A stretch of 64,000 nt of DNA from Tabrizicola sp. GTDB lineage: Bacteria > Pseudomonadota > Alphaproteobacteria > Rhodobacterales > Rhodobacteraceae. Both the position numbers and the translations under genes were made by a program. The notes beneath the pieces were generated by a model. The model was not told the DNA's origin, made no database searches, and worked only from the letters and a program-made list of their open reading frames with translations. Below are positions 55,266 through 64,000 of this stretch, piece by piece. Location: the NCBI RefSeq assembly GCF_022842145.1, contig NZ_JALHQD010000001.1:130127-194126 (forward strand). Reading direction: 5' to 3'. Within the stretch, counting starts at the first letter, position 1. Each line of letters begins with the position of its first letter.

Positions 55266-56423
55266 ATGACAGACCTGACCCCGCCGGCCAAGCGCCCGGC
55301 CAATCCGCGCTTCTCTTCTGGCCCCTGCGCCAAGATCCCCGGTTATTCCCTTGATATGCTTGGCGATGCGCCCCTGGGCCGCTCGCACCGTGCCGCCGTC
55401 GGCAAGGCCAAGCTGAAAGAGGCGATCGACCGCACCCGCGAAATCCTCGGCGTTCCTGCCGACTACCGGATCGGCATCGTTCCGGCGTCCGACACCGGCG
55501 CTGTCGAGATGGCGATGTGGTCGCTGCTGGGCGCCCGTCCCGTGGAGATGCTGGCCTGGGAAAGCTTCGGCGAGGGCTGGGTCACCGACGCGGTGAAGCA
55601 GCTGAAACTGGATGCCAAGGTGCGGATCGCGCCCTATGGGCAGATCGTGGACTTCCGCGACGTGGACTTCGACAAGGACGTGGTCTTCACCTGGAACGGC
55701 ACCACCTCTGGCGTCCGACTGCCGAACGGCGATGCGATCCCAGCGACCCGCGCGGGCCTGACGATCTGCGACGCGACCAGTGCCGCCTTTGCGATGGACC
55801 TGCCCTGGGACAAATTGGACGTCACCACCTTCTCCTGGCAGAAGGTCCTGGGCGGCGAGGGCGCGCATGGCGTGATCATCCTGTCGCCCCGCGCCGTCGA
55901 ACGGCTGGAGACCTATGTCCCCGCCTGGCCGCTGCCGAAGATTTTCCGGCTGACCGCCAAGGGCAAGCTGATCGAAGGCATCTTCGCAGGTGAGACGATC
56001 AACACCCCGTCCATGCTGGCAAACGAGGATTACCTCGTCGCGCTGAAATGGGCGAAGTCGGTGGGCGGGCTGAAGGGGTTGATCGCCCGCGCCAACGCCA
56101 ATGCCAAGGTCGTCCACGACTTCTGCGCCCAGAACCCCTGGATCGCGAACCTCGCCGATGACCCGGCGACGGCCTCGACCACCAGCGTGTGCCTCAAGTT
56201 CACCGATCCGCGCATCACCGACGGCGAGGCCTTTGCCAAGGCGGTCGCAAAGCGGATCGAGAAGGCGGGTGCAGGCTTCGACATGGGAGCTTACCGCGAT
56301 GCACCTCCGGGCCTCCGCATCTGGTGCGGCTCTACGGTCGAGACGGCGGACGTGCAGGACCTGATGCCCTGGATCGCGCACGCCTTCGCGGCCGAGATCG
56401 CGGCACTGGCACAAGCTGCCTGA
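55266..56423 (+). CDS. serC: Phosphoserine aminotransferase
   Basis: This 385-residue class V PLP aminotransferase converts 3-phosphohydroxypyruvate to phosphoserine. The PLP lysine is Lys193 in [14 protein letters not shown], and the N-terminal [15 protein letters not shown] is typical of the alphaproteobacterial SerC type. It is first of serC-serA, which follows after 89 bases containing two palindromic repeats. Confidence 0.96.
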   Translation: MTDLTPPAKRPANPRFSSGPCAKIPGYSLDMLGDAPLGRSHRAAVGKAKLKEAIDRTREILGVPADYRIGIVPASDTGAVEMAMWSLLGARPVEMLAWESFGEGWVTDAVKQLKLDAKVRIAPYGQIVDFRDVDFDKDVVFTWNGTTSGVRLPNGDAIPATRAGLTICDATSAAFAMDLPWDKLDVTTFSWQKVLGGEGAHGVIILSPRAVERLETYVPAWPLPKIFRLTAKGKLIEGIFAGETINTPSMLANEDYLVALKWAKSVGGLKGLIARANANAKVVHDFCAQNPWIANLADDPATASTTSVCLKFTDPRITDGEAFAKAVAKRIEKAGAGFDMGAYRDAPPGLRIWCGSTVETADVQDLMPWIAHAFAAEIAALAQAA

Positions 56424-56429
56424 AAGGGC

Positions 56430-56453
56430 GGTGGGCGGATCGCCCACCCTACA
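56430..56453. repeat. Palindromic GTGGGC repeat, copy 2
   Basis: GGTGGGCGGATCGCCCACC at 56430-56448, followed by CTAC, is a diverged copy of the repeat at 47252. It directly precedes copy 3 in the serC-serA gap. Confidence 0.65.
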
Positions 56454-56467
56454 GAACCCCCATTCGC

Positions 56468-56490
56468 AAGGTGGGCGATCCGCCCACCTT
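56468..56490. repeat. Palindromic GTGGGC repeat, copy 3
   Basis: AAGGTGGGCGATCCGCCCAC followed by CTT is an almost perfect palindrome. It is 15 bases from copy 2, so serC and serA are separated by a tandem pair of these units, which could process the joint transcript. Confidence 0.65.
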
Positions 56491-56512
56491 CCCCCAAATC
56501 AGGAGCATCCCG

Positions 56513-58105
56513 ATGCCACGCGTTCTCGTATCCGACGAACTCTCCGAAACCGCCGTCCAGATCTTCCGCGACCGCGGGGTCGAGGTCGACTACCTGCCGA
56601 AGCTTGGCAAGGACAAGGACGCCCTCGCTGCCGTCATCGACCAGTATGACGGGCTTGCCATCCGCTCGGCCACCAAGGCCACCGAGAAGCTTCTGGAGAA
56701 AGCCACCCGCCTGAAGGTCATCGGCCGCGCCGGGATCGGCGTGGACAACGTCGATATCCCGGCGGCCTCGAAGAAGGGCGTCATCGTGATGAACACGCCC
56801 TTCGGCAACTCCATCACCACGGCGGAACATGCCATCGCCATGATGTTCGCTGTTGCCCGGCAAATCCCCGAAGCCAACGCCTCCACCCATGCCGGGAAGT
56901 GGGAAAAGTCCAAGTTTCTGGGCGTTGAGCTGTTCAACAAGACCCTCGGCGTGATCGGAGCGGGCAACATTGGCGGGATCGTCTGCGACCGCGCTGTCGG
57001 CCTGCACATGAAAGTCATCGCCTATGATCCCTTCCTGTCCGACGAACGCGCCAAGCAGTTGGGCGTCACCAAGGTCGACCTCGACGACCTTCTCGCCCGC
57101 GCGGACTTCATCACCCTGCACGTGCCCTTGACCGACAAGACGCGCAACATCCTGAACCGTGAGAATCTTGCCAAAACGAAGAAGGGCGTCCGCATCATCA
57201 ACTGCGCCCGGGGCGGTCTGATCGACGAAGCGGCTCTCCTTGACGCCCTGAACGCGGGCCACATCGCGGGTGCCGCGCTGGACGTCTTCGAAGTCGAACC
57301 CGCCACCGAGAGCCCGCTTTTCAACCACCCGAATGTCGTCTGCACCCCGCACCTCGGCGCTTCCACGACCGAAGCGCAGGAGAATGTCGCGCTGCAGGTG
57401 GCCGAACAGATGTCGGACTACCTGCTGACCGGGGCGGTGCAGAACGCGCTGAACATGCCCAACGTCACCGCCGAAGAGGCCGCCGTGATGGGCCCGTGGA
57501 TCAAGCTTGCCTCGCATCTGGGCAGCTTCATCGGCCAGATGACCGACGAGCCGATCAAGGCGATCAACATCCTTTATGACGGCACCGTGGCCGAGATGAA
57601 CCTTGCCGCGCTGAACCAGGCGGTGATCGCGGGGGTGCTGAAGGCGCATAATCCGGACGTCAACCTCGTCTCGGCCCCCGTGGTCGCCAAGGACAAGGGC
57701 ATCCAGATCTCTACCACCCGGCAGGAAAAGACCGGGGTGTTCGACGCCTACATCAAGGTCACGATGGTGACGGACAAGCGCGAACGGTCGGTGGCGGGCA
57801 CCTGCTTCAGCGATGGTAAGCCGCGCTTCATCCAGATCAAGGGCATCAACATCGACGCCGAGATCGGGCAGCACATGCTGTACACCACGAACGAGGATGT
57901 GCCGGGCATCATCGGCCTTCTCGGCATGACGATGGGCAAGAACAACGTGAACATCGCGAACTTCACCCTCGGGCGCTCGGGCGTGGGCCAGGACGCCATC
58001 GCGATCCTGTATCTTGACCAGCCCATCGACCCACGCGTGATCGACACACTGGAGGGTACGGGCATGTTCTCGCAGGTCAAAGCCTTGCAGTTCGACGTCG
58101 CCTGA
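56513..58105 (+). CDS. serA: D-3-phosphoglycerate dehydrogenase
   Basis: This 530-residue long-form enzyme begins MPRVLVSDELSETAVQIF. It has an NAD-binding domain (GVIGAGNIGGIVCDRA, then NCARGGLIDEAAL and HLGAST with the catalytic His), an intervening domain, and a C-terminal ACT domain (EDVPGIIGLLGMTMGKNNVN). It makes 3-phosphohydroxypyruvate from 3-phosphoglycerate. An AGGAG site lies eight bases before the ATG. Serine feedback through the ACT domain is expected but not certain for this type. Confidence 0.96.
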   Translation: MPRVLVSDELSETAVQIFRDRGVEVDYLPKLGKDKDALAAVIDQYDGLAIRSATKATEKLLEKATRLKVIGRAGIGVDNVDIPAASKKGVIVMNTPFGNSITTAEHAIAMMFAVARQIPEANASTHAGKWEKSKFLGVELFNKTLGVIGAGNIGGIVCDRAVGLHMKVIAYDPFLSDERAKQLGVTKVDLDDLLARADFITLHVPLTDKTRNILNRENLAKTKKGVRIINCARGGLIDEAALLDALNAGHIAGAALDVFEVEPATESPLFNHPNVVCTPHLGASTTEAQENVALQVAEQMSDYLLTGAVQNALNMPNVTAEEAAVMGPWIKLASHLGSFIGQMTDEPIKAINILYDGTVAEMNLAALNQAVIAGVLKAHNPDVNLVSAPVVAKDKGIQISTTRQEKTGVFDAYIKVTMVTDKRERSVAGTCFSDGKPRFIQIKGINIDAEIGQHMLYTTNEDVPGIIGLLGMTMGKNNVNIANFTLGRSGVGQDAIAILYLDQPIDPRVIDTLEGTGMFSQVKALQFDVA

Positions 58106-58147
58106 CCCACCCTGCCTCGGCCGGGCATCCCGCCTGGCCGAGGCACC

Positions 58148-58738
58148 ATGAACCTGTCGCCGCTCCTCCATGCCCTTGCGGACCTGACGGCCACAGAGCC
58201 ACGGCATGAGGCGCAGGTCGCCGCTGAAACCCTGCGCGCGGCCGCGGACACTGACTTTCCGCGCCAATCGCCCTCCGCCCTCTCTCCAGGGATCCTGAGC
58301 ACGGCCGGTCTGACAAATGCCCATCGTGCCGCCCGGTTGATCCACGACGCGCACGTCGGGCTTCCTTGGCAGGACAGCCCAGCCGCTTCCCTCCAGCCCA
58401 CCAGCCTCCGCGCGATCAAGTCCATCGTCACGCTTATTGGCCCTGGCGCGGCAATCCCCTCCGAAAGCCTGCTTTTAGGCCTCTTCTATCAGGCCGCTGG
58501 CAGCTATTATCCCCTGCACGCTCATGAGGCGGCGGAGACCTACACGATCCTCGCCGGCACCGCCCAATGGCAGGCCGGCGACGGGCGCTTCCCGGTCAGC
58601 GCGGGCAAGGCCATCCACCACCCGCCGAACCTGCCTCACGCCATGCGCGCGGGGCCCGACGGTTTCCTCGCTATGTGGCGCTGGTCGGGCGACATCGCCT
58701 TTGACAGCTACCGGATGCTGCCCGATCCGGAAGGCTGA
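58148..58738 (+). CDS. DMSP-lyase-like cupin protein
   Basis: This 196-residue single-domain cupin has the metal motif YYPLHAHEAAETYTILAG (His124, His126, Glu130, Tyr132) and a later His164 in HHPPNLPHAM, then WRWSGDI. That pattern closely resembles the DddL/DddQ/DddW lyases, which split dimethylsulfoniopropionate to dimethyl sulfide and acrylate. It lies 42 bases after serA. Without biochemical data it is best called a lyase-family protein; no ddd or dmd neighbours are visible. Confidence 0.7.
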   Translation: MNLSPLLHALADLTATEPRHEAQVAAETLRAAADTDFPRQSPSALSPGILSTAGLTNAHRAARLIHDAHVGLPWQDSPAASLQPTSLRAIKSIVTLIGPGAAIPSESLLLGLFYQAAGSYYPLHAHEAAETYTILAGTAQWQAGDGRFPVSAGKAIHHPPNLPHAMRAGPDGFLAMWRWSGDIAFDSYRMLPDPEG

Positions 58739-58772
58739 CCCAGAAGTCTGGCCCGGAAGCCTGGCTCTTGCC

Positions 58773-58828
58773 CTTTCATCTTTGCACAAATATCCCACGG
58801 GTGGTCCGGAGGGTGTGAAACCCTCCGG
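58773..58828 (-). repeat. Dispersed intergenic element, copy D, with hairpin
   Basis: This copy is inverted relative to its neighbouring genes. It contains TTTCATCTTTGCACAAATAT, then a G-rich run and a CCGGAGGG/CCCTCCGG hairpin (58806-58828). It sits in the gap between the cupin and phosphatase genes. Confidence 0.7.
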
Positions 58829-58850
58829 GGTCAGCCACAGGGACCGACGC

Positions 58851-59606
58851 ATGCATCTTTACGCCATCGGCGACATCCACGGGCATCTGAAGCTTCTGAA
58901 AGCCGCGCATGCGCTGATCGCGGACGACATGGCCAAGCACGGGCCAGGGCAGATTGTGCACGTCGGCGACCTTGTCGACCGTGGCCCCGACAGCCGGGGG
59001 GTGATCGACTACCTCAGCCAGGGCCAGGCCGCAGGCGAGGACTGGGTGGTTCTGAAGGGCAACCATGACCGGATGTTCACCCGCTTTCTGAACGACCCGA
59101 TGGAGCAGGAGCCCGGCCTGCGCGCGGACCTCGGCTGGCTTCACCCCAAACTGGGCGGTCCGGCGACGCTTGCCTCTTACGGGGTGGCAAAGGCCGCGGA
59201 CCGGCCGATCCCGAAGGTTCATGCCGATGCTGTCGCCGCCGTCCCGCAAGCGCACCGCGACTACCTGTCGTCGCTACCCTCGATGCACCACGCCGTGGAC
59301 TGCCTTTTCGTCCATGCCGGCCTGCGTCCCGGCGTGGCTCTGGACCAGCAGATCGAAACCGATCTGGTCTGGATCCGCGACGTCTTTCTGATCGAGGTCG
59401 CCAGCTTCGGCCCCCTGGTCGTCCACGGTCATACGGCCATCAACGAGGCCACGCATTACGGCAACCGCATCAACCTTGACAGCGGTGCGGCCTATGGCGG
59501 GCCATTGTCGGCCGTGGTGATCGAAGGACGCGAGGCGGCGCTTCTGACGCCCCAGGGTCGCAAGAAGCTTCCCGGCCCACAACCAATGCTGTTCCGGAAC
59601 GGCTGA
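58851..59606 (+). CDS. ApaH/PrpE-type serine/threonine phosphatase-like protein
   Basis: This 251-residue metallophosphoesterase has IGDIHGH, VGDLVDRGPDS, KGNHD and a late VVHGHT, the PPP-type metal set. It resembles symmetrical dinucleotide phosphatase ApaH and protein phosphatases PrpA/PrpE. The start at 58851 follows an AGGGA site. The substrate, protein phosphate or dinucleoside polyphosphate, is not decided by sequence. Confidence 0.85.
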   Translation: MHLYAIGDIHGHLKLLKAAHALIADDMAKHGPGQIVHVGDLVDRGPDSRGVIDYLSQGQAAGEDWVVLKGNHDRMFTRFLNDPMEQEPGLRADLGWLHPKLGGPATLASYGVAKAADRPIPKVHADAVAAVPQAHRDYLSSLPSMHHAVDCLFVHAGLRPGVALDQQIETDLVWIRDVFLIEVASFGPLVVHGHTAINEATHYGNRINLDSGAAYGGPLSAVVIEGREAALLTPQGRKKLPGPQPMLFRNG

Positions 59607-59612
59607 TGCCGC

Positions 59613-59834
59613 TTAGGGATGCTCGCGCCGGATCAGGCGCTTGACCGACCGGCCGCCGAGATAGCCGAAGACCACCGTTGCCAGTCCGACCACCTCGGCG
59701 ATGGCCGGACCGTCGGGAACACCGCGCACCACAAGTGCGACGGTCATCAGTGCAAAGCCCCCGGCGCTGGCCCAAAGCCAGAACCAAAGCTCGCCCCGCG
59801 TCGGTCCGAAACGCCAGGGGTTCTTCTCGTCCAT
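59613..59834 (-). CDS. Small two-helix membrane protein
   Basis: This 73-residue protein starts MDEKNPWRFGPTRGELWFWL and has two hydrophobic segments (about residues 16-36 and 43-60) with a basic C-terminus KRLIRREHP. An AGGAG site precedes the ATG at 59834. No family is recognised. It is convergent with the phosphatase gene. Confidence 0.62.
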   Translation of the reverse strand: MDEKNPWRFGPTRGELWFWLWASAGGFALMTVALVVRGVPDGPAIAEVVGLATVVFGYLGGRSVKRLIRREHP

Positions 59835-59933
59835 CGCCTGTCTCCTGCATCGCCGCCACAGGGGTCCGCAAATCTTGCGGCCCAAGGTATACCCTACTTT
59901 ACCGGCGTCGCGGGCCATGATTGCTTGCCGATC

Positions 59934-60506
59934 ATGACGACAAGCGCCCAGAACCGCCTCACGCCGATCCTGATAACCCTCGGGATCATCCTTCTTACGG
60001 CCGCCTACCTGCTGTGGATCGGGCGCGAACCGATCTGCAAGTGTGGCTATGTCAGCCTCTGGCACGGGCAGGTTGTCAGCGCCGAGAACTCGCAGCACCT
60101 GTCGGACTGGTACACTCCCAGCCACATCATCCACGGTTTCCTGTTCTACGGCGCGCTTTGGCTGGTGGCCCGGCGGCTGTCGTTCAGCTGGCGGCTTTCC
60201 ATCGCCACCCTTGTCGAATGCGCCTGGGAGATCGTGGAAAATTCCGACGCGGTGATCGAACGCTACCGGACAGTGACGATCTCGTTGGACTACTACGGCG
60301 ACAGCGTGATCAACACGGTCTTCGATGTCTTTGCGATGATCCTGGGCTTCTGGCTGGCGGCGAAGCTGCCGGTCTGGGTCACGGTCGCGCTCATCATCCT
60401 GTTCGAAGTCGGGACCATGTGGATCATCCGCGACGGGCTGGCGCTGAACGTGCTGATGCTGCTCTGGCCGCAGGACTGGATCGCCACCTGGCAGGCCGGG
60501 CGCTGA
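59934..60506 (+). CDS. DUF2585 (UPF0314) membrane protein
   Basis: This 190-residue protein has about five hydrophobic segments and the conserved DUF2585 core GREPICKCGYVSLWHGQVVS, then QHLSDWYTPSHIIHGFLFY and ENSDAVIERYRTVTISLDYY. The family is restricted mostly to Alphaproteobacteria and has no assigned function. The invariant Cys pair CKCG and His residues suggest a metal site. The ATG at 59934 begins MTTSAQNRL. Confidence 0.87.
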   Translation: MTTSAQNRLTPILITLGIILLTAAYLLWIGREPICKCGYVSLWHGQVVSAENSQHLSDWYTPSHIIHGFLFYGALWLVARRLSFSWRLSIATLVECAWEIVENSDAVIERYRTVTISLDYYGDSVINTVFDVFAMILGFWLAAKLPVWVTVALIILFEVGTMWIIRDGLALNVLMLLWPQDWIATWQAGR

Positions 60507-60536
60507 TCGCCGGACCCGGCTGAAGAACCGGACCCG

Positions 60537-61637
60537 TCAGACCCGCATCCGCCGGAGGGAGAGCAGCGCCGCGATCGTGGCCAGCCCAAGCAGCGCGGCG
60601 ATGATCCAGAAGAAACCCCGCTCGCCCATGCCGCCGAGCAGGGGTGCCAGGATCAGCGGCGTCACGATCGCCCCCACCAGGCCCGCAGCGACGATGGTCG
60701 GCGGCACCCGGCTGTCCTCGCCCATCTTGCCGCTGGCGGTCACGTAGTAGCCCGGAAAGAATACCCCGGCCGAGGCTCCCATTGCCACGAAGAACACCGC
60801 CGGTGACAGCAGTGCCGCGCCCAGGGCACAGAGGGCGGCCGTACCGATGGCGATCGTGTACAGCACGAAGGGTGCCACCCGGTGGGCGATGAAGATCAGG
60901 CCCACACGGGCCAGAAGGAAGACGACGAAGAACGCCGACAAGAGTTCCGAGGCCCGCGTCTCCTCCACCCCCGCCCGGATCAGCGCGGTGGGGCCAAGGC
61001 CGGCGAGGCTGACCTCCATCCCGATGGCGAAAGCTCCGAAAGCCAGGATGGCCCAATCCGGCCGGAAGGGCTTGACCGGACCCGTCGGCGCGACGCCCTC
61101 GCGCCCGGCGGGACCCGCAAGCGTCCAGGTCGCCAACAGTGCCACCGCGACCACGCCGAAGGTCCACGCGGGGTTGCTGCCCAGCCAGACGAACACCAGC
61201 GGTGCCGCGATTGCCCCGACCCCGAAGGTCGCGTTCAGAAGGCTCAGCATCGAGGGCCCCCTGGCCCCGAAGGCGCGCATGACGCGCGGATTGAACACTG
61301 CGGTCGCCATGCCGTAGCCCGCCCCGAAGACCACTGCCCCCGCCAGCGTCAGCACCCAGCCCGTGCCAAGCGCCATCACCCCGGTTCCCGCCGCCATCAC
61401 GGCCAATGCGTGCCGCGGCCCGATCATCGCGCCGCGGACATACATGAAGCCCACGCCCAGAAAGCACCCGACCCACAGCAGCGCCACGAAAAGCCCGGCC
61501 TCGCCCTCGGTCAACGAGAACTCGCGCACATAGACCGGGAGCGCCGGTCCGAAGAGCGCCTGCCCCGCACCCATCATGACAAAGGTCGCAACCCCGGCGA
61601 AGAGAAGCGCCGCATGCGCCCGGATCAGGTCTTTCAA
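60537..61637 (-). CDS. Major facilitator superfamily transporter
   Basis: This 366-residue carrier has about eleven to twelve hydrophobic segments and an MFS-like helical pattern ([35 protein letters not shown]). The start appears to be TTG at 61637 with a GGGAGAG site. The substrate is unknown; sugar or drug efflux relatives are both plausible. It is divergent from the thiolase gene. Confidence 0.8.
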   Translation of the reverse strand: MKDLIRAHAALLFAGVATFVMMGAGQALFGPALPVYVREFSLTEGEAGLFVALLWVGCFLGVGFMYVRGAMIGPRHALAVMAAGTGVMALGTGWVLTLAGAVVFGAGYGMATAVFNPRVMRAFGARGPSMLSLLNATFGVGAIAAPLVFVWLGSNPAWTFGVVAVALLATWTLAGPAGREGVAPTGPVKPFRPDWAILAFGAFAIGMEVSLAGLGPTALIRAGVEETRASELLSAFFVVFLLARVGLIFIAHRVAPFVLYTIAIGTAALCALGAALLSPAVFFVAMGASAGVFFPGYYVTASGKMGEDSRVPPTIVAAGLVGAIVTPLILAPLLGGMGERGFFWIIAALLGLATIAALLSLRRMRV

Positions 61638-61766
61638 ATCGCTCTCCCGCTGGTGGGCCTGACTTCCCCCGGCAGTCCGGCACTGTCAATGCCGCCCGTG
61701 ACGCTACGTCCTGTCGCCAGAAGCGTTCTCTTCGTGCAAACTGCAGGCAAACCTCCGGAGGACCCG

Positions 61767-62924
61767 ATGACCGAAATCCACATCCTGTCTGCAGTCCGCA
61801 CCGCCATCGGTGGCTTTGGCGGCTCGCTTGCCGCGATAACCCCGATCGACATCGCCACCCATGTCGCCAAGGCCGCCCTGGCGCGGGCCGGGGTCGACGG
61901 CGCGCAGATCGGCCAGGTCGTCATGGGCCACGTGATCAACACCGAACCGCGCGACATGTACCTGTCCCGCGTCATGGCGATGAACGCCGGGATCCCCGAG
62001 ACGACGCCGGCACTGAACGTCAACCGCCTCTGCGGCTCGGGCGCGCAGGCCGTGGTCTCTGCCGTCCAGGCGCTGATGTTGGGAGACGCCGAAATGGCCT
62101 TGGCCGGCGGAGCCGAGTGCATGAGCCGCTCGCCCTACATCCTTCCCGCCGCGCGTTTCGGTCAGAAGATGGGCGACACGCGCGCTTTGGACATGATGAC
62201 CGGCGCGCTGACCTGTCCATTCGGCACCGGGCACATGGGCGTCACGGCCGAGAACGTCGCGGCAGCCCACGGCATTACCCGCGAGGACCAGGACGCCTTC
62301 GCGCTGGAAAGCCAGACCCGCGCGGCAAGGGCAATCGCCGAGGGCCGCTACGCCGACCAGATCGTCCCCATCGAGATCGGCGGAAAGAAGGGCCCCACGA
62401 CCTTTGCCACCGACGAACACCCCAAGGCCACCAGCGCCGAGGCCCTGGCCGGCCTGCGCCCCGCCTTCCAGAAGGACGGCACGGTGACGGCGGGCAATGC
62501 CTCGGGCATCAACGACGGCGCGGCGGCGCTGGTAATGAGCCGCGACGCCAAGGGCAGCCGCGCCCGGATCATGGGATACGCGCTGGCGGGCGTGGACCCG
62601 AAAGTCATGGGCCTTGGCCCGATCCCGGCGGTGCAGGCGCTGTGCCGCAAATTGGGCGTCAAGCCCGACAGCTTCGACGTGGTGGAATCCAACGAGGCCT
62701 TTGCCGCCCAGGCCCTTGCCGTCTCCCGAGCGCTGGACCTCGACCCGGCGCGGGTGAACCCCAATGGCGGTGCCATTGCGCTAGGTCATCCTGTCGGGGC
62801 GACCGGCGCGATCCTGGTCGTGAAGGCGCTGCATGAGCTGGAACGGACCGGCGGCCGCACCGCGCTGATCACGATGTGCATCGGCGGCGGCCAAGGCATC
62901 GCGCTGGCCATCGAGCGCGCCTGA
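61767..62924 (+). CDS. Acetyl-CoA C-acetyltransferase (thiolase)
   Basis: This 385-residue thiolase has the acyl cysteine Cys89 in [14 protein letters not shown], the general base His341 in [10 protein letters not shown] and the second cysteine Cys371 in MCIGGGQG. It condenses or cleaves acetoacetyl-CoA-type substrates and belongs to the PhaA/AtoB/BktB group. No phaB or other polyhydroxyalkanoate gene is adjacent. A GGAGG site precedes the ATG. Confidence 0.92.
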   Translation: MTEIHILSAVRTAIGGFGGSLAAITPIDIATHVAKAALARAGVDGAQIGQVVMGHVINTEPRDMYLSRVMAMNAGIPETTPALNVNRLCGSGAQAVVSAVQALMLGDAEMALAGGAECMSRSPYILPAARFGQKMGDTRALDMMTGALTCPFGTGHMGVTAENVAAAHGITREDQDAFALESQTRAARAIAEGRYADQIVPIEIGGKKGPTTFATDEHPKATSAEALAGLRPAFQKDGTVTAGNASGINDGAAALVMSRDAKGSRARIMGYALAGVDPKVMGLGPIPAVQALCRKLGVKPDSFDVVESNEAFAAQALAVSRALDLDPARVNPNGGAIALGHPVGATGAILVVKALHELERTGGRTALITMCIGGGQGIALAIERA

Positions 62925-63137
62925 CCCCTCCTCGTTCGACTTCGTCTCCTCGTCGGTGGACCTGCGAGGAAAGACAAAGTCGACGACGAGCCCCGCGCTG
63001 CGCCTCACCCGGCCAGCGCGTCGATCATCCGGACCTGAAGGGCGTGGCGACCGCCCTCGATACGGCCCGGGCTGCAATCTGACGTACCGCTGACATGGGT
63101 CGTCCGGTTACGCCAGATCAACCCAATCGGGATTGGC

Positions 63138-63164
63138 GTAGGGTGGGCGATACGCCCACCCTGC
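63138..63164. repeat. Palindromic GTAGGGTGGGC repeat, copy 4
   Basis: GTAGGGTGGGCGATACGCCC followed by ACCCTGC is one base from a perfect palindrome and matches copy 1 at 47252. It ends two bases before the pbpC stop, between convergent genes, so it may serve as their terminator. Confidence 0.72.
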
Positions 63165-63166
63165 CT

Positions 63167-64000
63167 TCAGCGCACCTGCACCTGCGACCGGGCCGAACGC
63201 CCGTCCGCGTCGATCACGCTCAGCGTCACAAAGCCCGCGCCGGGCAGGGCCAGGATCGCCTCGCGCCCGTCCATGCCGACGATCACCGGCACGCCGTCCG
63301 CCAGCCAGGTGAAGGGTGCCGTCCCGCCCGTAACCCGGACCTTCAGTCCGGACGCAAGCAGTTCCACTTCCGCCCCGTCCGGCGGGAAGGCCACTGCGGG
63401 CGCATCGGCATCCGCCGCGAATACGGCGGACCGCGACCGGAACCGCTGCAAGGGCTGCGGCAATTCTGCATTGGCCACCAGCAGGGTGGAGGCCGGGGCC
63501 GCGGGCTGCGGGTCGAGCTTCCCCTTCAGCCGGTTGAACGCCTGGAACAGCACGGGTGCTGCCACATCCGCCCCGAAGGCCCCCGGCACCGGCGTCCCGT
63601 CGGCCCGGCCCATCCAGACCCCGACCACGTGCTTGCCGTCAAAGCCGATCGCCCAGGCGTCCCGGTGGCCGTAGGACGTCCCGGTCTTGTAGGCCAGCCG
63701 ATTGCTCGGCGCACCCGGAGGCGGAGCCAACCCCGCCAGAATATCGCCCACCTGCCAGGCCGCGACCTCGGACACCACGCGCTGTCCCTCGGGCACCTCG
63801 GCATCCAGCCGCCAGGTCAGTGGCCGCGCCACCCCGCCCCGCGCCAGCGTCGCATAAAGCTGCACCATGTCCGACAGCGTCACCCCGACCCCGCCCAAGG
63901 CAATCGCGAGCCCAGGCTGATCACCGGGGAACACCGGCTGCATTCCCGCCTTCTCCATCGCGGAAATCAGCTTCGCGGGACCCAAAGCCTCGGTCAGCGC
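63167..64000 (-). CDS. pbpC: Penicillin-binding protein 1C, C-terminal part (runs off the window)
   Basis: The 277 codons present are the end of a class A penicillin-binding protein. They include the transpeptidase KTG motif in YKTGTSYGHRDAWAIGFD, the GVGVTLSDMVQLYATLA segment, and a C-terminal beta-sandwich (BiPBP_C type) from about 63200 to 63420, which is specific to PBP1C. The glycosyltransferase domain and the SxxK serine lie beyond position 64000. The protein acts in periplasmic peptidoglycan synthesis and is anchored in the inner membrane. Confidence 0.9.
   Translation of the reverse strand, partial: ALTEALGPAKLISAMEKAGMQPVFPGDQPGLAIALGGVGVTLSDMVQLYATLARGGVARPLTWRLDAEVPEGQRVVSEVAAWQVGDILAGLAPPPGAPSNRLAYKTGTSYGHRDAWAIGFDGKHVVGVWMGRADGTPVPGAFGADVAAPVLFQAFNRLKGKLDPQPAAPASTLLVANAELPQPLQRFRSRSAVFAADADAPAVAFPPDGAEVELLASGLKVRVTGGTAPFTWLADGVPVIVGMDGREAILALPGAGFVTLSVIDADGRSARSQVQVR

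Noticed and set aside
62781-63077. A 98-codon minus-strand frame between the thiolase and pbpC
   Set aside because: It overlaps the thiolase 3' end, has biased composition and no ribosome site; the gap is better read as non-coding.

Overview
This 64 kb window is chromosomal DNA of a high-GC alphaproteobacterium, most likely a member of the Rhodobacteraceae (Rhodobacter/Tabrizicola/Gemmobacter type). The evidence is the gene content and order (a glpR-glpDSTPQUV-type glycerol locus, a tandem glycine riboswitch before gcvTHP, a serC leader, DUF817, DUF2160, DUF2585 and DUF3775 proteins, an RTX-Hint protein) and dispersed intergenic elements with the core GGATATTTGGGCAAA. No genus can be named from the sequence alone.

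Layout. 0.1-4.8 kb holds glyA, an SdiA-regulated-type protein, a DUF817 membrane protein, an alpha/beta hydrolase and small membrane proteins. 4.9-16.4 kb is a complete glycerol uptake and catabolism locus: glpR divergent from glpD-glpS-glpT-glpP-glpQ-DUF2160-glpV-glpK plus an iron-type alcohol dehydrogenase, nearly all overlapping or abutting. 16.5-17.5 kb has a Crp/Fnr regulator preceded by a coupled small ORF. 17.5-20.5 kb is an accessory patch: an orphan tail-collar protein, a truncated tyrosine recombinase, an AlpA-like excisionase and an unknown 184-residue protein. 20.5-22.9 kb is a decayed C-P lyase (phn) cluster: phnC, phnG and phnI survive only as fragments, while phnH and a hexapeptide acetyltransferase look intact. 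22.9-29.0 kb holds a ugp-type sn-glycerol-3-phosphate ABC importer with a GpdQ-like phosphodiesterase and a sugar-phosphate isomerase. 29.1-30.3 kb has a lysine-rich small protein with a palindromic leader, a gene-poor stretch and tRNA-Ala(CGC).

30.3-64 kb is mostly housekeeping: trxC, azlCD, the glycine cleavage operon under a riboswitch, a large PA14-RTX-Hint protein, a MATE exporter, gltX, a minimal zincin, a Tat-exported metallo-hydrolase, a PfkB kinase, nadE, a secreted protein with 18 MORN repeats, zapE, a TauE-like permease, divergent serB and serC-serA, a DMSP-lyase-like cupin, phosphatases, an MFS carrier, an acetyl-CoA acetyltransferase and the 3' part of pbpC.

How the genes work together. 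Three themes recur. One is glycerol and glycerol-phosphate: glycerol enters through GlpSTPQV, is phosphorylated by GlpK and oxidised by GlpD under GlpR; Ugp and the GpdQ-like enzyme bring in and release glycerol phosphates. The second is serine, glycine and one-carbon flow: serA, serB, serC, glyA and gcvTHP. The third is genome plasticity around the recombinase remnant and the broken phn cluster. The most interesting signals are the complementary degenerate motifs of GlpS and GlpT, the decayed phn cluster beside a mobile patch, and three families of structured intergenic repeats.
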